Source of the DNA: Whitmania pigra
Taxonomy: Eukaryota; Annelida; Clitellata; Hirudinida; Haemopidae
Direction: 5' to 3'
Length of the DNA stretch: 64,000 bases
NCBI GenBank assembly: GCA_021613335.1
Contig: JAJTWR010000323.1
Span: 437,001 to 501,000, forward strand
Part shown: piece after piece, positions 46,260-59,100 of the stretch
How positions within the stretch are numbered: the first letter of the stretch is position 1
Layout: each line of letters starts with the position of its first letter
The notes under the pieces: model-generated
Seen by the model: only the letters and a program-made list of their open reading frames with translations
The model's database searches: none
What the model was told of the DNA's origin: nothing
Translations under genes and position numbers: made by a program

Positions 46260-46384
46260 CTGCTTGATAAGTTGAGGTCATTTCAGGCCATAAAAAAGAC
46301 ATTACATACGAGGTCATATAAATTTAACAATTTAAAAAAAAAGCTAAAATCCACCAATAAACTTTGTCCTACATGCTGCCATGC

Positions 46385-46560
46385 GGGCACACTAGCGTAA
46401 GAGCCTATTTATTTATTTTATTTATTTGATTATAGTCCGTTGCATAACTCAGATGATTTGGACTTTAGAGTAAGAGTCAGGGTACTCAGTCATTTATACT
46501 TTATTATACCTTGCGAACGCGACACACGACTGTTGCTTTAAACGTTGTTCGCGGGCACAC
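46385..46560 (-). mobile_element. SINE family 1, truncated, with characteristic 3' tail
   Basis: Read on the minus strand, CAAATCATCTGAGTTATGCA, ACGGACTATAATCAAATAAA and an (AATA)n end match the tails at 55985-56042 and 56150-56212. TGTGCCCGC heads appear on both sides. Confidence 0.65.
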
Positions 46561-46675
46561 TATCATTCGATCCAACTATCCTTCGATCCAACTATCCTTC
46601 GATCCAACTACCCTTCGATCCAACTATCCTTCGATCCAACTACCCTTCGATCCAACTACCCTTCGATCCAACCAG
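46560..46675. repeat. 17-bp tandem repeat, seven copies
   Basis: TTCGATCCAACTAYCC units with C/T variation, between gene F and the eEF1A-like gene. Confidence 0.9.
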
Positions 46676-46843
46676 CGAGCCACTTAGCTAGCGTTAGCAT
46701 TCCCACTCAGTTTAAAACAACAGGCAGATCAAGAACTTGGAAGAAATCAACAACGACACGTTAAAGCCACTCCAAAAATTATTCAATCAAATCTCCTTCT
46801 AGAGTCATTTAAGCTGATAAACCAAGGATTTTTTGAACAAAAT

Positions 46844-49800
46844 TTAGTGAGTCAAATTCTTGAATAAACACTTTTGCAGCACTCGTCCTGAGGCTAGCAG
46901 ACCTGAGAAATCTGAAAGATATGTATAAAATGAAATGCATTCAACAATTTAAATTTTTTTTGTCCTAAGTGCAAAAATATGAGAAATAAAAAGATCACAA
47001 ACGCCAATTAACTTTTTCACAACTCAAATCATTGAAACTCCACTCAACATTAGTTGGCGTAACAAATATCTTTAAATCAGTGGTCGCCAAGTGATCAAAT
47101 GGTACAGGGCCTCCCGAAGAACAATAAATTATTTCCGTATTTTCGCGGCGATAAAAAGGTTGCGGAACATTGCTTTAAGCGATGGACTTACTGTGGAGGA
47201 CAAATCTTCCAAATTGTTGGTGATCAAAATATCTGTCCATGTAAATTTTATGGTCCACCAGAATGATGACCTCTGCTGTCTCGCCCACCTTGACTTTCAA
47301 TTTCTTCTGTTCACTACCTTTGCAACCTTTAACTGAGATGACTCTCTGTAGGGAAGTAAAAATCATCCAGAATGAGTCTAATTCACTTGTGTTTCAAGTT
47401 CCATCTTCACAACAAATTCTTCTCCAACAAGCTTTTCTGAGATAATCTAAGGTAATGAACCCACCTGTACCACAGCAGACACCCTGTGAAATTGCAGGAG
47501 AAGAAAAGCCTCCTTGCCATCCTCCAGAACTCCTTCGTTGCGTAGGATCGTGATCTACGAATAAAATCAAACTTTAAATCAAATACTGAAATTTAACTTA
47601 ATAACAATAAGTAAAGTGCATGATTATAAATGAGTCACAAAAACAATCTGGAACATCACCGACAGAATTAATTTATATGATTTAATTTATTAACCAGACC
47701 ATAATACAGACATTTGTATAATACAAATAGACCAAATTAATGCAGATTGAACCACAATCATAAAAGCCTTACACTTGCTCGAAATCTTCTGAAGCAGGAT
47801 ATAGGTTTCAGAGTGTCACAAAGGATGAGTTTGTCTTGCAAGGGCTGGTGAAAGAAAAGCAATCAAATAATATATGGCCAAAGTTTTGATACAAATACAA
47901 ATACATTTTGACATTGTTTACTAACCGAATTTGTCCTTTTGAAATACACCTCGACATCGAGTCCTTTCGTGGCAACTTTTATTTCTTCATTCATGCAAGT
48001 CATGCGAACCACTGTGAGATTTAGCTGAAATTAAATTGAATAGAAATTCTCATCTGACGGCATTATAAATTCATACTGACAATCTCCAAATTAAGAAAGC
48101 AAAAGAACCAACATTTCCTGGCATCAGCAACACCTGAGAACTCTTCCTAATCCAGCCGGTCTTTATTTTTCCACAAACATAGTATCTTTCCTGAAAAAAA
48201 ATAAACAAAACAGAACAAAAAATGAAGAATAAATACGTGACATTTCTAAAGTGTCTCAGTTAAGATTAAGTCTCACCTCGTTGCAACCATGAATGATAAA
48301 TCTGAGCCTTTCAATCTGCTTATCATCAGGATGGCATCGGCAATGTTCATAGTGCAGAAAGCAACTCCTCCGAATGTCGGGATCCCTAAGTAGAATAATT
48401 GTGTTCAGTGGAACACTAAGTATCAACAAGTAGTTTATCTCACCTTCCAAGCCATCTAATCATTTCATTGTAGTAATGATCTTTTCGACATGACTGGTAC
48501 ATTTTCTCAACCAAGCAAAGATAAGGATAGCTGAGTAGAACAATCATTCTCAGTCAAAACAATTAATGCTTAGGTGACTTGCAGGTTGGCTGAACGGTTA
48601 GCATTCCTGCGTGTGGTGGTAATAACAACAGCCGTTATGTGTCATGCTCGCAACCCAGCCGGGGAACTCTTGGTTAGAGGTGCTATACAAATAGTGGATC
48701 AATTAAGAAGTGCCTTCATTATCGTTCATCCTTATATCCAGATGTAAGACATTCAAAAAATGAGCTAAATACAAATACAAAAAGCTGCAATATGTCTCAC
48801 CGATCCACTGACTCTATATTGCAATTGCCATTTGCCCATACTGGTACGATCTCATTCAATCGCATATTGTTCTTTTCCAACCGATCTTTCCAATAGTTTT
48901 CAACTCTGAAATCAGATTTAAATATTGCTAAGTAGTTTTTTTTTTCCAGAATAACATGGAAACAAGAAGTCACTTACTTGTTCTTTTCCGACAACTTGTC
49001 CCATTCTTTTCCAACACTGAAATCCGATTTAAAAATTGCTAAGTAGTTTTTTTCCAGAATAACATGGAAACAAGAAGTCACTTACTTATAATTAAGGTTA
49101 CTTTCGATCTTTGACAGCACTATCGTCAGACTTTCATGCCCTGTTGCCTTTGCAATCATCAGCCAGTCTTGCATTGTGTCAAATTCAGTTACTGGGACGA
49201 CCTAGATCAAAACCAAGAAAAAATAACAGCATTAAAACTAAGTCATTGAAATTAGTTAATAATAATATAAATTACATACCAAGTAGGCTTCGTCAGCCTC
49301 CAACAAGGACATTATGGCTTCCTGGATGTTTTGGTGGAATCCAGGACTGTCGGTTACGTGCATGCAGAAGTCCCGGCTCTGCATACACGTACTTTTGCTG
49401 TAGATTGTACGTCCTGACTCTTGCTCCAACTCTGTGTCCAGGATTATGCTGAGGAAGCTTAAAATACAAACGTTGCACTTAGAAACAGCCTAGACTCCAT
49501 TATCATTGAAAGCTTTAAAACACAAACCTCTCAGGTCGATTAAGATCCTTGGCTTTCTTTTTGTATCCTTCCAAATCTTGTTTGGATTTCCTTCCATAAA
49601 ACATCCTGCAAGCAAACAGCCATGTTTTAAATTTTAATCAAAGAATCTGAATGTAAAAACATTGCTTAATATTAATTATATTTAACTCATATATTAATAC
49701 TCACATCAGCCGCCCAATGATTGATGACTTTCCAGAACCTGTATTGAAGCAAGTATTATAACAAGAAAATGAATGAAAAGTTCAATCACGAACCCATTAT

Positions 49801-51986
49801 TATCAAGCAACCTTATATGCTCAAAAACAAAAGCTTACCAGAGGGCCCAAAGAAAACGATGTTTGAGGACGGTTTCAGCTCTCGTTTGGATGTAAATTGA
49901 ACTCCCGCAAAATACTCCTGCTCGAGTTTGTAAATCCCTAAGTGGAAAGGATAATAACTAACATAACACATCTCATTACAGATAGTTATGGTATTTAACA
50001 AATAAACATATCATTATTGTTATTATTATTAAAAAGTTAGAAGTGGATCCGTAATATCATCACAAAAGAACTAACAAAGTCCTTCTGGTTCTTCCTCCTC
50101 CTGTTTTGCCTTTCCTGTTTTGTTCACGGTTCTCTGATCTTGCATGCACTTGTAGAAGTTCGCCATTTCAACGAGGTCAATGTCATTTGATTCATGTCTA
50201 AGTTAAATATTTGCAATATTATGACAAATGTGGTTTGATAATGCATTTAAATGACATTTTAGTCAATATTAGAGTCCCATTTTATAACAACAGGTTAGAA
50301 ATCGATTGTCACTCTTGATACTAAGCTAGCAATATAAATAATTAAATGTGATTTTTTATTTTATTAACCATGGGAATCATCCCTTAATCATACGGCGCTT
50401 TATAAATTAATTATTATAATTATTACTTATGACCAACAAAACTAACTGCCCAATCAAAATAAGGATGTGAGAGACATCGAATAACCCAATCTGTGGTGGT
50501 ACCAGTGCACAAATATCACTGATGCCCAATGCATAGGCTTATGGCGCTATACAAATAAACAAAACTAAAAAATCATTACGGAGTATCATTAGCAGCAAAA
50601 CGTCATCATCATCAGAATCTTCATTATCTCGGCAACACAATCAAAAATATATTTTTTTTAACATTCTATCTATTAATTATCTCAACTGAAAGGAAAAAAT
50701 GAATATTTCAATACAAATGGTATAATTAATACAAATTATTGTATGGCTCCAATGAGCACATTGTGCAAGCTGGGTTGTCAACACTACCTCTAACAACTGT
50801 TGATTTTACCCTCGTTTGCAGGCACACTACGTAAAAATATGTTTATTTCTTGAATATCACAAGAGCAACTCATTCATCCTTGTTGAATTTCTCTACGACA
50901 CCCTTATAGAACCAACCTGCATGCCAATTTATGAACGTCAATACATATTTAGGATGATTTAAACTAACAAGGCCCAAGAGTTGTCGACAAATTTCGTCGA
51001 CTTCTGGCCATTCTCCCAGCTTATATGTTACATATTGAATATGACCATATTTATAGTTACTACTTATTACATATTAAATAAAATTTGATCAATTAACATT
51101 TAATGTAAAACATTCAATCATGCCATATGTAGAACTCACGTCTCCACATCATCGCATTCCTCCTCAATGGCCATCAAAGCATGGAAACTGCGAAACAACA
51201 ACAGCTTTGCGACATCTTCACGAAAACAAAATGACAATAATCCTACACCAACCCTTCTCGAACGGTCGGTACATTCATCATGTGACTGGTTGAATTGATC
51301 CGATTGGTTCGCACGGGACCACTGAAATAAACAAATTTATTAGCGTAATAAACCTTTAATGTGCTCATCTTCCTTACCACCTTGCAGGCACAACATGCCT
51401 CGTGCAACCTTTCTTGCATCGAAAGTAATTCGAAATTGTCGGAATCTGTACATTGAAATTAAATGAAATCAAATCAAATGAAAATTCACAGCAAAACCAT
51501 CTTCGTGACTGGCTTTCCTCGCATCAGCAAAATATTTGAGCAACAAAACGAATACCTAGCAATATCTGAGATTGCAGAATCAATGAGCATACAAAGAAAG
51601 ATATAAAGTGCTCAACTCGCTGACATCTCGCTGACAATACAAAGTAAGTTAAGATGCTTAGCTGTCTGGAAATTACCGTATTAGTGTGCAGGGGTTGGCA
51701 TAAAAGCAATGACATTATAATTGACGGCACGCCGTATTTAGTTTTCTTTTCTAAATATTATTTTAATATCCACAAAGATTTCTGAGAAAAACATATTTAA
51801 AAACATATAAACGGCTCCCAATTTTACATTAAATTTCACAAGAAAACACAATTCGTTCGAGAACTCGTAACAATTTACCTTCTTCCAAGGAATCCTTATC
51901 CCCCAAAAACATGGTCCATGCAAAGGTTCGTCGAGCTCAATTTCACTGTCAGAACTTGCCAACTCTGTTGTAAGCCTGGAAGACAT
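46844..51986 (-). CDS. Divergent eEF1A/HBS1/eRF3-like translational GTPase, possibly catalytically impaired
   Basis: Twenty minus-strand exons: 51986-51879, 51445-51381, 51321-51253, 51187-51140, 50197-50076, 49937-49839, 49738-49705, 49605-49528, 49457-49280, 49201-49086, 49016-48978, 48905-48801, 48530-48444, 48385-48277, 48190-48113, 48024-47926, 47844-47773, 47554-47465, 47345-47192, 46911-46844; 605 aa. An acidic N-terminus (MSSRLTTELASSDSEIELDE) precedes a G domain: P-loop GPSGSGKS (167-174), ELEQESGRTI (cf. RGITI of eEF1A), DSPGF (244-248, usually DAPGH), SKIE (about 297, usually NKxD). The beta-barrel domains are recognisable: YYVCGKIKTGWIRKSSQVLL (domain 2) and FGRFVLHNFSGLLASGRVL (domain 3 end). 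Replacement of the switch II histidine and loss of NKxD suggest weak or altered GTP use. N-terminal extension and length recall HBS1/eRF3 more than eEF1A. Two exons use GTTGGT donors. Confidence 0.75.
48580..48775 (+). mobile_element. tRNA-derived SINE, family 2
   Basis: GGTTGGCTGAACGGTTAGCA (A box region), GTGGTGGTAATAACAACAGC, then CTCGCAACCCAGCCGGGG (degenerate B box), and the tail GTGCTATACAAATAG. The minus-strand copy at 61388-61590 has the same order. It lies in an intron of the eEF1A-like gene. Confidence 0.7.
48867..49087. repeat. 111-bp tandem duplication creating an extra 39-nt exon
   Basis: Unit 48867-48979 and unit 48978-49087 share the intron tract AAATTGCTAAGTAG-like and TAACATGGAAACAAGAAGTC, plus acceptor and donor. 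The copy at 48978-49016 is a phase 2-2 exon (NVGKEWDKLSEKN) resembling the start of the next exon (VENYWKDRLEKNN). Confidence 0.85.
50440..50565 (+). mobile_element. SINE family 2, 3' fragment
   Basis: Ends in TTATGGCGCTATACAAATAA, matching the family 2 tail. The head is missing or unrecognisable. Confidence 0.45.
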
Positions 51987-53165
51987 TTTCTCGAGAACTC
52001 AACCTTCAACCTCCCGCTAACTGGCAGACTAGAAGCCTGATCACGTGTAGTGAACCGATTAACTTGGATCTTTGGTTAAGAAACTCAGGAGTCAGGAGCA
52101 TTTTATTGAGAAACATAATATTTTATATGTGTGTTTTATTTACAAATAGAGGGAACTTGTCGATGGACTGAATTTTGAAAATGTCATAAAAAAAAACTTT
52201 GCGGAGAGAAAAGCGCGGAAAATTTGCTTGTAGTTTCATAAAAATAATTAAGAGAGCTTTTCGAAATTTTGAAGATTAAAGTATTATTAACGGTCAAGAC
52301 GTGGGCGGCAAATCTTATGACCGACCCGGGTGGCAAGAACAGTTAGTACGCCATTGGATAACCCCTTCAACTTTTGATCTTCTTAACCCAGGCTAGTCAA
52401 AAGGGAGGCATAAGTAAAATTTTCGTCCAAAGTGGATATTCAAATAATTTAAGAAAATTTTTAAATAAAAATACATTTTTTAAATTTTAATTTAAAATTT
52501 TTATTAGTTTTTGTTTGGTAATAGATTTGCTTAATTCGCCCCCTCCAATTTTAGACTAGCACAAAAAAGGTCATCTCATATTTTTGCAAAGGTTCCTCCT
52601 CTTCCTAGTTATATTTTATTAATTTCAGACTCTGCATTACGTTTTTCCTCTAGGTATAAAGTATCAATCGCTTCAAAATTTTAAATGATCAAGTTTGTGG
52701 AAGAGAATAGAGCATGTCAATTATGTGGCTTATATGAGTCTCACGGTGACGTCTGCTGACGTTGACCCGCTCAAGGACGTTGGAGGTTTGAAAAGACTTC
52801 AATGATTTTTTAATCATTTTTTCCGACGGAAATGAACCATCCCATAGTTTTGCTTTGATGACAATTAATATGAGATTAAATGTTCATAGACCTACTGTAA
52901 ACAGTTGCCGAGTATTTGTGAGTGGCTTGTTTTCATATTTCACTCGTAGCGATATTCAGATGTGATGTGTGGATTCTGTTCCTTTTGAAATATAGAGGAA
53001 GGAAGTATTTTGTCTTAGTGTGTTTTAATATCTGCTGGTGAACTGAATGGTCTTACACTCTGAAATATCTGAAGAATAAAAAAAAACAGTTGCTGCTGTT
53101 CGTGACAAATAAATGTATCTATCTAGAGGCGTTCGTTTACCTTCTAGGGAGAAATAAATAGGGTC
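51987..53165. promoter_or_regulatory. Divergent 5' region of the eEF1A-like gene and the ASH1-like gene
   Basis: The two start codons point away from each other across 1.18 kb. No clear TATA box or initiator is visible. Either gene may have further untranslated exons here. The ATG at 53166 is preceded in frame by TAG at about 53148, so the ASH1 start is not simply an extension of an upstream frame. Confidence 0.45.
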
Positions 53166-56100
53166 ATGAGTAGCTCTGGTCGTGGCTTAAAAAGTATCGC
53201 CGTTCAGGCGGATTTCAAGTGTCAATGTTGTGTTAACATCCAGAAACCATTGTATGCTGAAGTGGCCATACAAACAGAATGGAGTTTAGTTGACGTTTTT
53301 TCACAACATTTGAACAGAAATACCGATACATTGGTTGATTTTGATGATGGTTATATGGCCACTGCTTCTCAGGTAGTCTCAGATGGAGACAATAGGCAGT
53401 TGCATACCTCATGTAATTCTTTGAATTGTAAATATGTAAATAACACCAGTGGCTTGATGGATCAACTGTTCATTAATGAATTGGATCTTCAGAAAAAATT
53501 GTGTCCATCTTTGCCAGAACCTGACAACTTTTCTGCTGACTACATTCCCTTAGGTAGCAGAGCCATGTGTTTTAAACATGCTAGAAAGAAAAACTGGAAA
53601 CCCAGGCTGAATAAAACTGATTTTAGAAGCTCAAAAATTCCCAGCATTGGTCAAAAAAAGCTTATACCAAACAGTCAAGATCTTTCCTCCATTCAGAATC
53701 AGATTGTCAAGCATTCCAATTCCTTGAGATATATTGGGACTCTTGATTATCCTCATGATGGGATGGCTGTTTATAGAGACCAGGGTCAACAGAATGATGA
53801 AGAATCTGACTTTGAGCCTCTACCAGAATCCTCTTTTGAAGAGTTTGAATCGAAAGACACGAATCTTCCTCTACGCGAGGAGACTATTAAGAAGAAAAGG
53901 AATCTTAAAAGGTTTAATGTTAACTTAATTTCTGAGTTTTTAGTCAATTACTTTTTAAATTGAAATTAAATGCTTAATTGTTTAGGAAAATGCCAATGAA
54001 AAACAAGATCTCAGATAGGAAAAGGCGGTTGATTCAGAAGACTAACTATGTTTCTGCTGGCCTGTATTCTGATTACTTCAAGCACAGGTGAGTATCTCGA
54101 AAGAATTCCCAAAATGTAAATATCTTATTTAATTTCCAATATTTCCATTAAATATTTCGACAAGTTCCGAGAATCCGTCGGTCGATTCGAAGGAACCTTC
54201 CAAGGTCTTCCCGAGGCCGATCCACTACGGGAAGCATCTGTTGAGACTGACGGAGGATTTCGTGCTCCCTTACGACATTTGGATGGCCAGGAATGTGAGA
54301 CAGAATGAATAGTAATTTAATGGTTATGAAGCTGTAATGCTACACAATAATTTAGTGATGCTACTTATCCATTTGATTATAAATTATGAATTAATTAGTA
54401 GATTTTATTTGTGGATGTTTGATAATGAATCACCAGTTGTGGTATTACATAATTTGTGGTGATAACTATGAAATGTTATTATTAATTCTTATTTATTCCA
54501 AGTTGAGGAAGAAGCCTGTGAATCCATCTCTTAATTACAAGAAAATAAGAAACAGTGAGGCAGCTTTACTTTTTAAAACAGCTCTCTCGACCTAAATTTC
54601 CATTTAAACATTTTACATTTAAATATTCTTGTATTTTATTCAACATTTTTTATGGACAAGGGCTACGGCGATTGTCGAAAAATGTCTTTTCATTTTTATT
54701 TTGGTGACAGATAATGTTAACATTTGATGAAAAACCTTTGATGCTATGCCTTACAAATTATTATTATTCATGGTTAAGATGTTTACGTGGACGTAAGACC
54801 CCTTTGCAAGGATTCTGAACCGAGTCAGTGCAACTGTCGACCACCGGACGATTTCAAGGAGGAAGGATGCACCGACAACTGCCTCAACAGGTCAGTTTTC
54901 AGTTTAACCTTTTCACTTAATTCTTAATTAAAGAATATTATTTTATTAATTAGTCGTGCTGCTTTTCCAACAACATCACTCTCTCGAGATTTCTTTACGA
55001 CAGGATGGTCTACACCGAGTGCTTGCCTAACTCTTGCGCTTGCGGGGATGGTTGCGGAAATCGGAGGATTCAGAAGCACCGAGCTTTCAGAGGTCTTCGG
55101 GAATTCTTGACCCCGGACCGAGGGTACGGGGTACAGGCTGTGGAACCCATTTTAGCAGGTGCTGTTGTGCAATGCAAATGTTCGAATTACTACGAAATGG
55201 GCAGATTTAAGTGGCTCACATTTATTGCCTCTAAATTCAATCCATTTTGTTCTATTAAATACACAAAATCGATGGAGCAACAAATGTGATACAGGTCAGT
55301 TCATAATGGAATACGTCGGAGAAGTGGTGAGCGAGCAGGAATTCAGACGTCGCATGACGGAATTGTACTCTGGCATGGATCATCACTACTGCCTCAGTCT
55401 CGACGGAGGGACCGTCATCGACGGCTATCGGTGCGGAAACATCTCCCGCCTCGTCAACCACTCCTGCAGCCCTAACTGTGAGATGCAAAAATGGTGAGAT
55501 GATCTACAATTGGCTGATTGGCCTGTGGTTTTGATTGTTTTAATGAGCATTGCCATCATGATTTGATCCAAAGGAAAGGAATGGATATTGTTGTTCTTGT
55601 GGTTAATGAGTTAAATGGGGGACGGAGTCAAAATTCGGAAAACTGCAGCCGACGCCTTTTACGGACGTCCCCTAATTTGTTTGTTGCGGCATGCGTGTTG
55701 CCTGGCTTATAAATAATTTGCATATTTTAGGCGCGTGTTTTCATCAAACGTAATTTTTTTTTATGACAATAAATTTACACGAAGTATTTGTATTTGAAGA
55801 AATGCATGACAAACAAGGGATGGTATCAAAAATCGACAAATTGCAGGTGCCGCCTTTTATAGAAGACCCCTATTTTGTTAATTGTCGCATGCATGCGCTG
55901 CCTGGCTTATGAATAATTTGCATATTTTAAGCACGTGATCGCTTTCCTAGCTTGCTTGGGTTAAAAAGGCGGATCAGAATAAGTTAATAAACAGTCCAAA
56001 TCATCTCAGTTATGCAAAGGACTATAATCAAATAAATAAATAAGCTAATAAACTGTGCGCCCGCATGGCCTAACAGTTAAGGCTGCGCCTCTCACGATGG

Positions 56101-59100
56101 CTTCAAACCCCGTCCTAATCATCTAAAACATTACCTTTAGTTAATAAACTAACCATCCTAGTCATGCAACGGACTTTAATCAAATAAATAAATAAAAGTT
56201 AATAAACTACCGACCGAGAAGGGCGCGTTATGCGACGAACTGTAGTCGAGGCAGACGAGAGCTTTGCGTTTGAGTTGAGCGCGGGAAAAACGTTACTCGT
56301 TTGGTTGACGGGAAACACGTTGAGTAAACAATATCGCTTTAGCATTACCATCATCTTCATCACAATCCTGTCTGCAGGAATGTGAATGGGGTGCCAAGGA
56401 TTGGCTTATTTGCTCTGAAGGACATAGGAGTGGATGAGGAGTTGACCTACGACTACAACTTCCATGCCTACAACACGAATGCACAGGTTCGTTTAAGTTT
56501 GCCTAAAATGATAATTTGACTTTTAAGAAGTTTGGTCAATTGATAGTTTAATCCTACATGTGACTTTGTTAGATTTAATAATCCATAAGTTGAAATTATT
56601 ATTGGTTTTATTGTTCTGCAGCAAGAATGCAAGTGTGGCAGTGAAAACTGCAGGAAGGTCGTCGGAGGTAGAGGACAGAAGGAAGGTCAGGGCTCAGAAA
56701 AACCTCGTGTAGCCAAGGTGGGCTTCACCATGCTCTGCAACAGGAACAAAATTAATGACATGGTGAGTCGACAAAATCAAACGTTATCATCTCCATCAGC
56801 GTCGCTAAAACCACAGTTACAGCTCCGGCAGTACGCATCGTCCTCGGGCTACTGCGGTCTGCCGACGATCCGCGAGAGGAAGACCATCGGACGCAAGTTG
56901 CTCCTACTGTTGAGGAACCTTCGCAAGGCCAGAAGGTCTGCCGGGCTGACAGAAAGTACCGTAGAGAAAGAGGGCAATGCTAGGGAGGAAGGTTCTGCCT
57001 TGGAAGCAGGTGTGTATGAAGGAGATGATACGTCTGTGATTCATAGCCGACTTTATGTGACTTTAACTTTTCAGAGGTCTTTAAGACTCAGTTCACTGCC
57101 ATAAGTACCTCGAGGTCTGTCAGGACCAGGTGGGTCCTTTTGTCAAGCTATTTATAGATGCGTCTAATGTTCGGTCATTCGTTCGTTTGAATTTCTGTTA
57201 TATCGGCAGACGACTGACGAAGGCGGAGGACAACGATGTCATCTTGCGGATGACCTTTCTTGCTCAGGTCTTCATGAAGGTCTTCAATGATGTCATCAAT
57301 TGCAAAGGTAAATCATCCTACTTGTGGAGCATAACATGATGTTTAGGGTGATAATGGTGATGATGGTAGATAGTAATGATAGTTCAAGAATCAGAATTTT
57401 AACATTTATTATTACGTTGATTTGATTTATGTTATTGTCACAATTACAATTGTTATTGTCAATTACAAAGAACAAAACATGCATCATAAACCTAAATGAG
57501 GCATGCGTAATTTGATCTGATATGAGTTTAAATGATTTAATGAATTGTGTTTGGGAAATTTTGATTTACAGAAAGAGGTTTTTCATATCCACAATATGAG
57601 AAATGTGGGATAATCTGCCTATGTTTTTGGCAATTTTCAACTTGACATGATATGCATTGTCATGTTTTTTGTCAGGTTAATTAGTTCGTTGATATCATTT
57701 CATAAGTTTGGAGTTTTTAATAAGTCTGTTGGGTGGGTATCGGAGTCTGACAAAACTTTCAGGATGCCTGGGTTCTGTTCTTTTTCTGAGAAAGCAGATT
57801 GTATTGCTTTGAGGCATATTGTGAATATGAATATTGATTGGGTTATTCCCTGGATGGGAATTACTTTGCTCTGGGATGCACGATGAATTGGTGAATTTTT
57901 TGTGTTTTTTGTTTGTTTCTTGGTTCAGAATTTCTAAATAAATGCAAAACCCTTAAAAAAAAGATTCAGATTGGTCCTTTCTACTTCTGTTGTGAAATTG
58001 TAAGGACATAATTACTTTTTTAAGGTTTTGGTGAGTGTTTATTTGAACAGAACCGACCAACTACAGAGATGAGTGAATATTAATATTGTCAAGTAATATG
58101 TCAAGATTGTCTCAGCAAGAAAATTTGTGGGATCAGAAAATAATCAAACAAGTTTGTTACTCGCGATAAGTCATTAATGTATGCACTTTCCTGGGAAATG
58201 TTTCGACTCTGATTCTTCTGGCATTTTTGGATACCCTACATGATCAGCCGGAGATTGTTGTCAATTTAAAACCGCTATAATTGATGTCAAGGAATGCCTT
58301 TCTTCCATTGTCAGCTCCATCAGAATGATGGCATAAGGCAACTGAGTTCATTGCTGTCTTCAAGTCCATTCTCCCATGACACCATCATCACCATGATGAT
58401 AATGGCATGAGGAGACATGAGAACTTACGATTTCTTGTTGCTTCATTTCTGCACACCTCCGGTGAGTGCGTCAACCTTTCTAGGTCGGCTGTGATGATCC
58501 CGTCGTTTGCCTCTGCAAAAATGTCTCGCCAAGGAGTTCGACGTTTCTTTTTGGCGAAGGTTTGAGAAGCCCTCACATAAAAATTAAATCTCACTGATTT
58601 TCAGTCGCGCGAGTTTTGCTTTGGAGATCGCCTTTATGAAAACCTCTCCAATTGATGGGTCCTTATTCTGTTTTTTTTTCTTTTTTAGAAATGTTATTTA
58701 TAATAAGCACAATAAATCAACTTAAACCAAGATTTATTGAATACATTATGTTGAGCAGTGACTTCCTTAATTCACAGTTGTTGCTATTTATGCAGATGAA
58801 TTTGGTAATGTTTCTCTGAAGCCTTTGGCAATGTACAATTTACCCTCCAAAAAGAAGTGAGTTAGTGCCGGGATATCACTGATCTGTTGCTAATTATTAT
58901 TATTGCTTTAGGAATAGCAATAAAATTATTGACTAATAATATAATTGTTATAATACGACTGTCATTATTATTTTACGAACAGTAATGAAATTGTCGTCTA
59001 ACCGTTATTAAGTAAATATAATTTCCTACAAATCAAATGCTCTCGGCTCAAGGTTCCCGATGCTCTACGGGATGGTTCCCGAGCCCGTGGACCTCTCGAG

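Noticed and set aside
51545..51575. A 10-nt micro-exon (ATATTGCTAG between perfect AG and GT) in the eEF1A-like gene
   Set aside because: Including it gives an attractive frame for exon 2 but the next exons then run into a stop. Skipping it keeps all downstream phases consistent.
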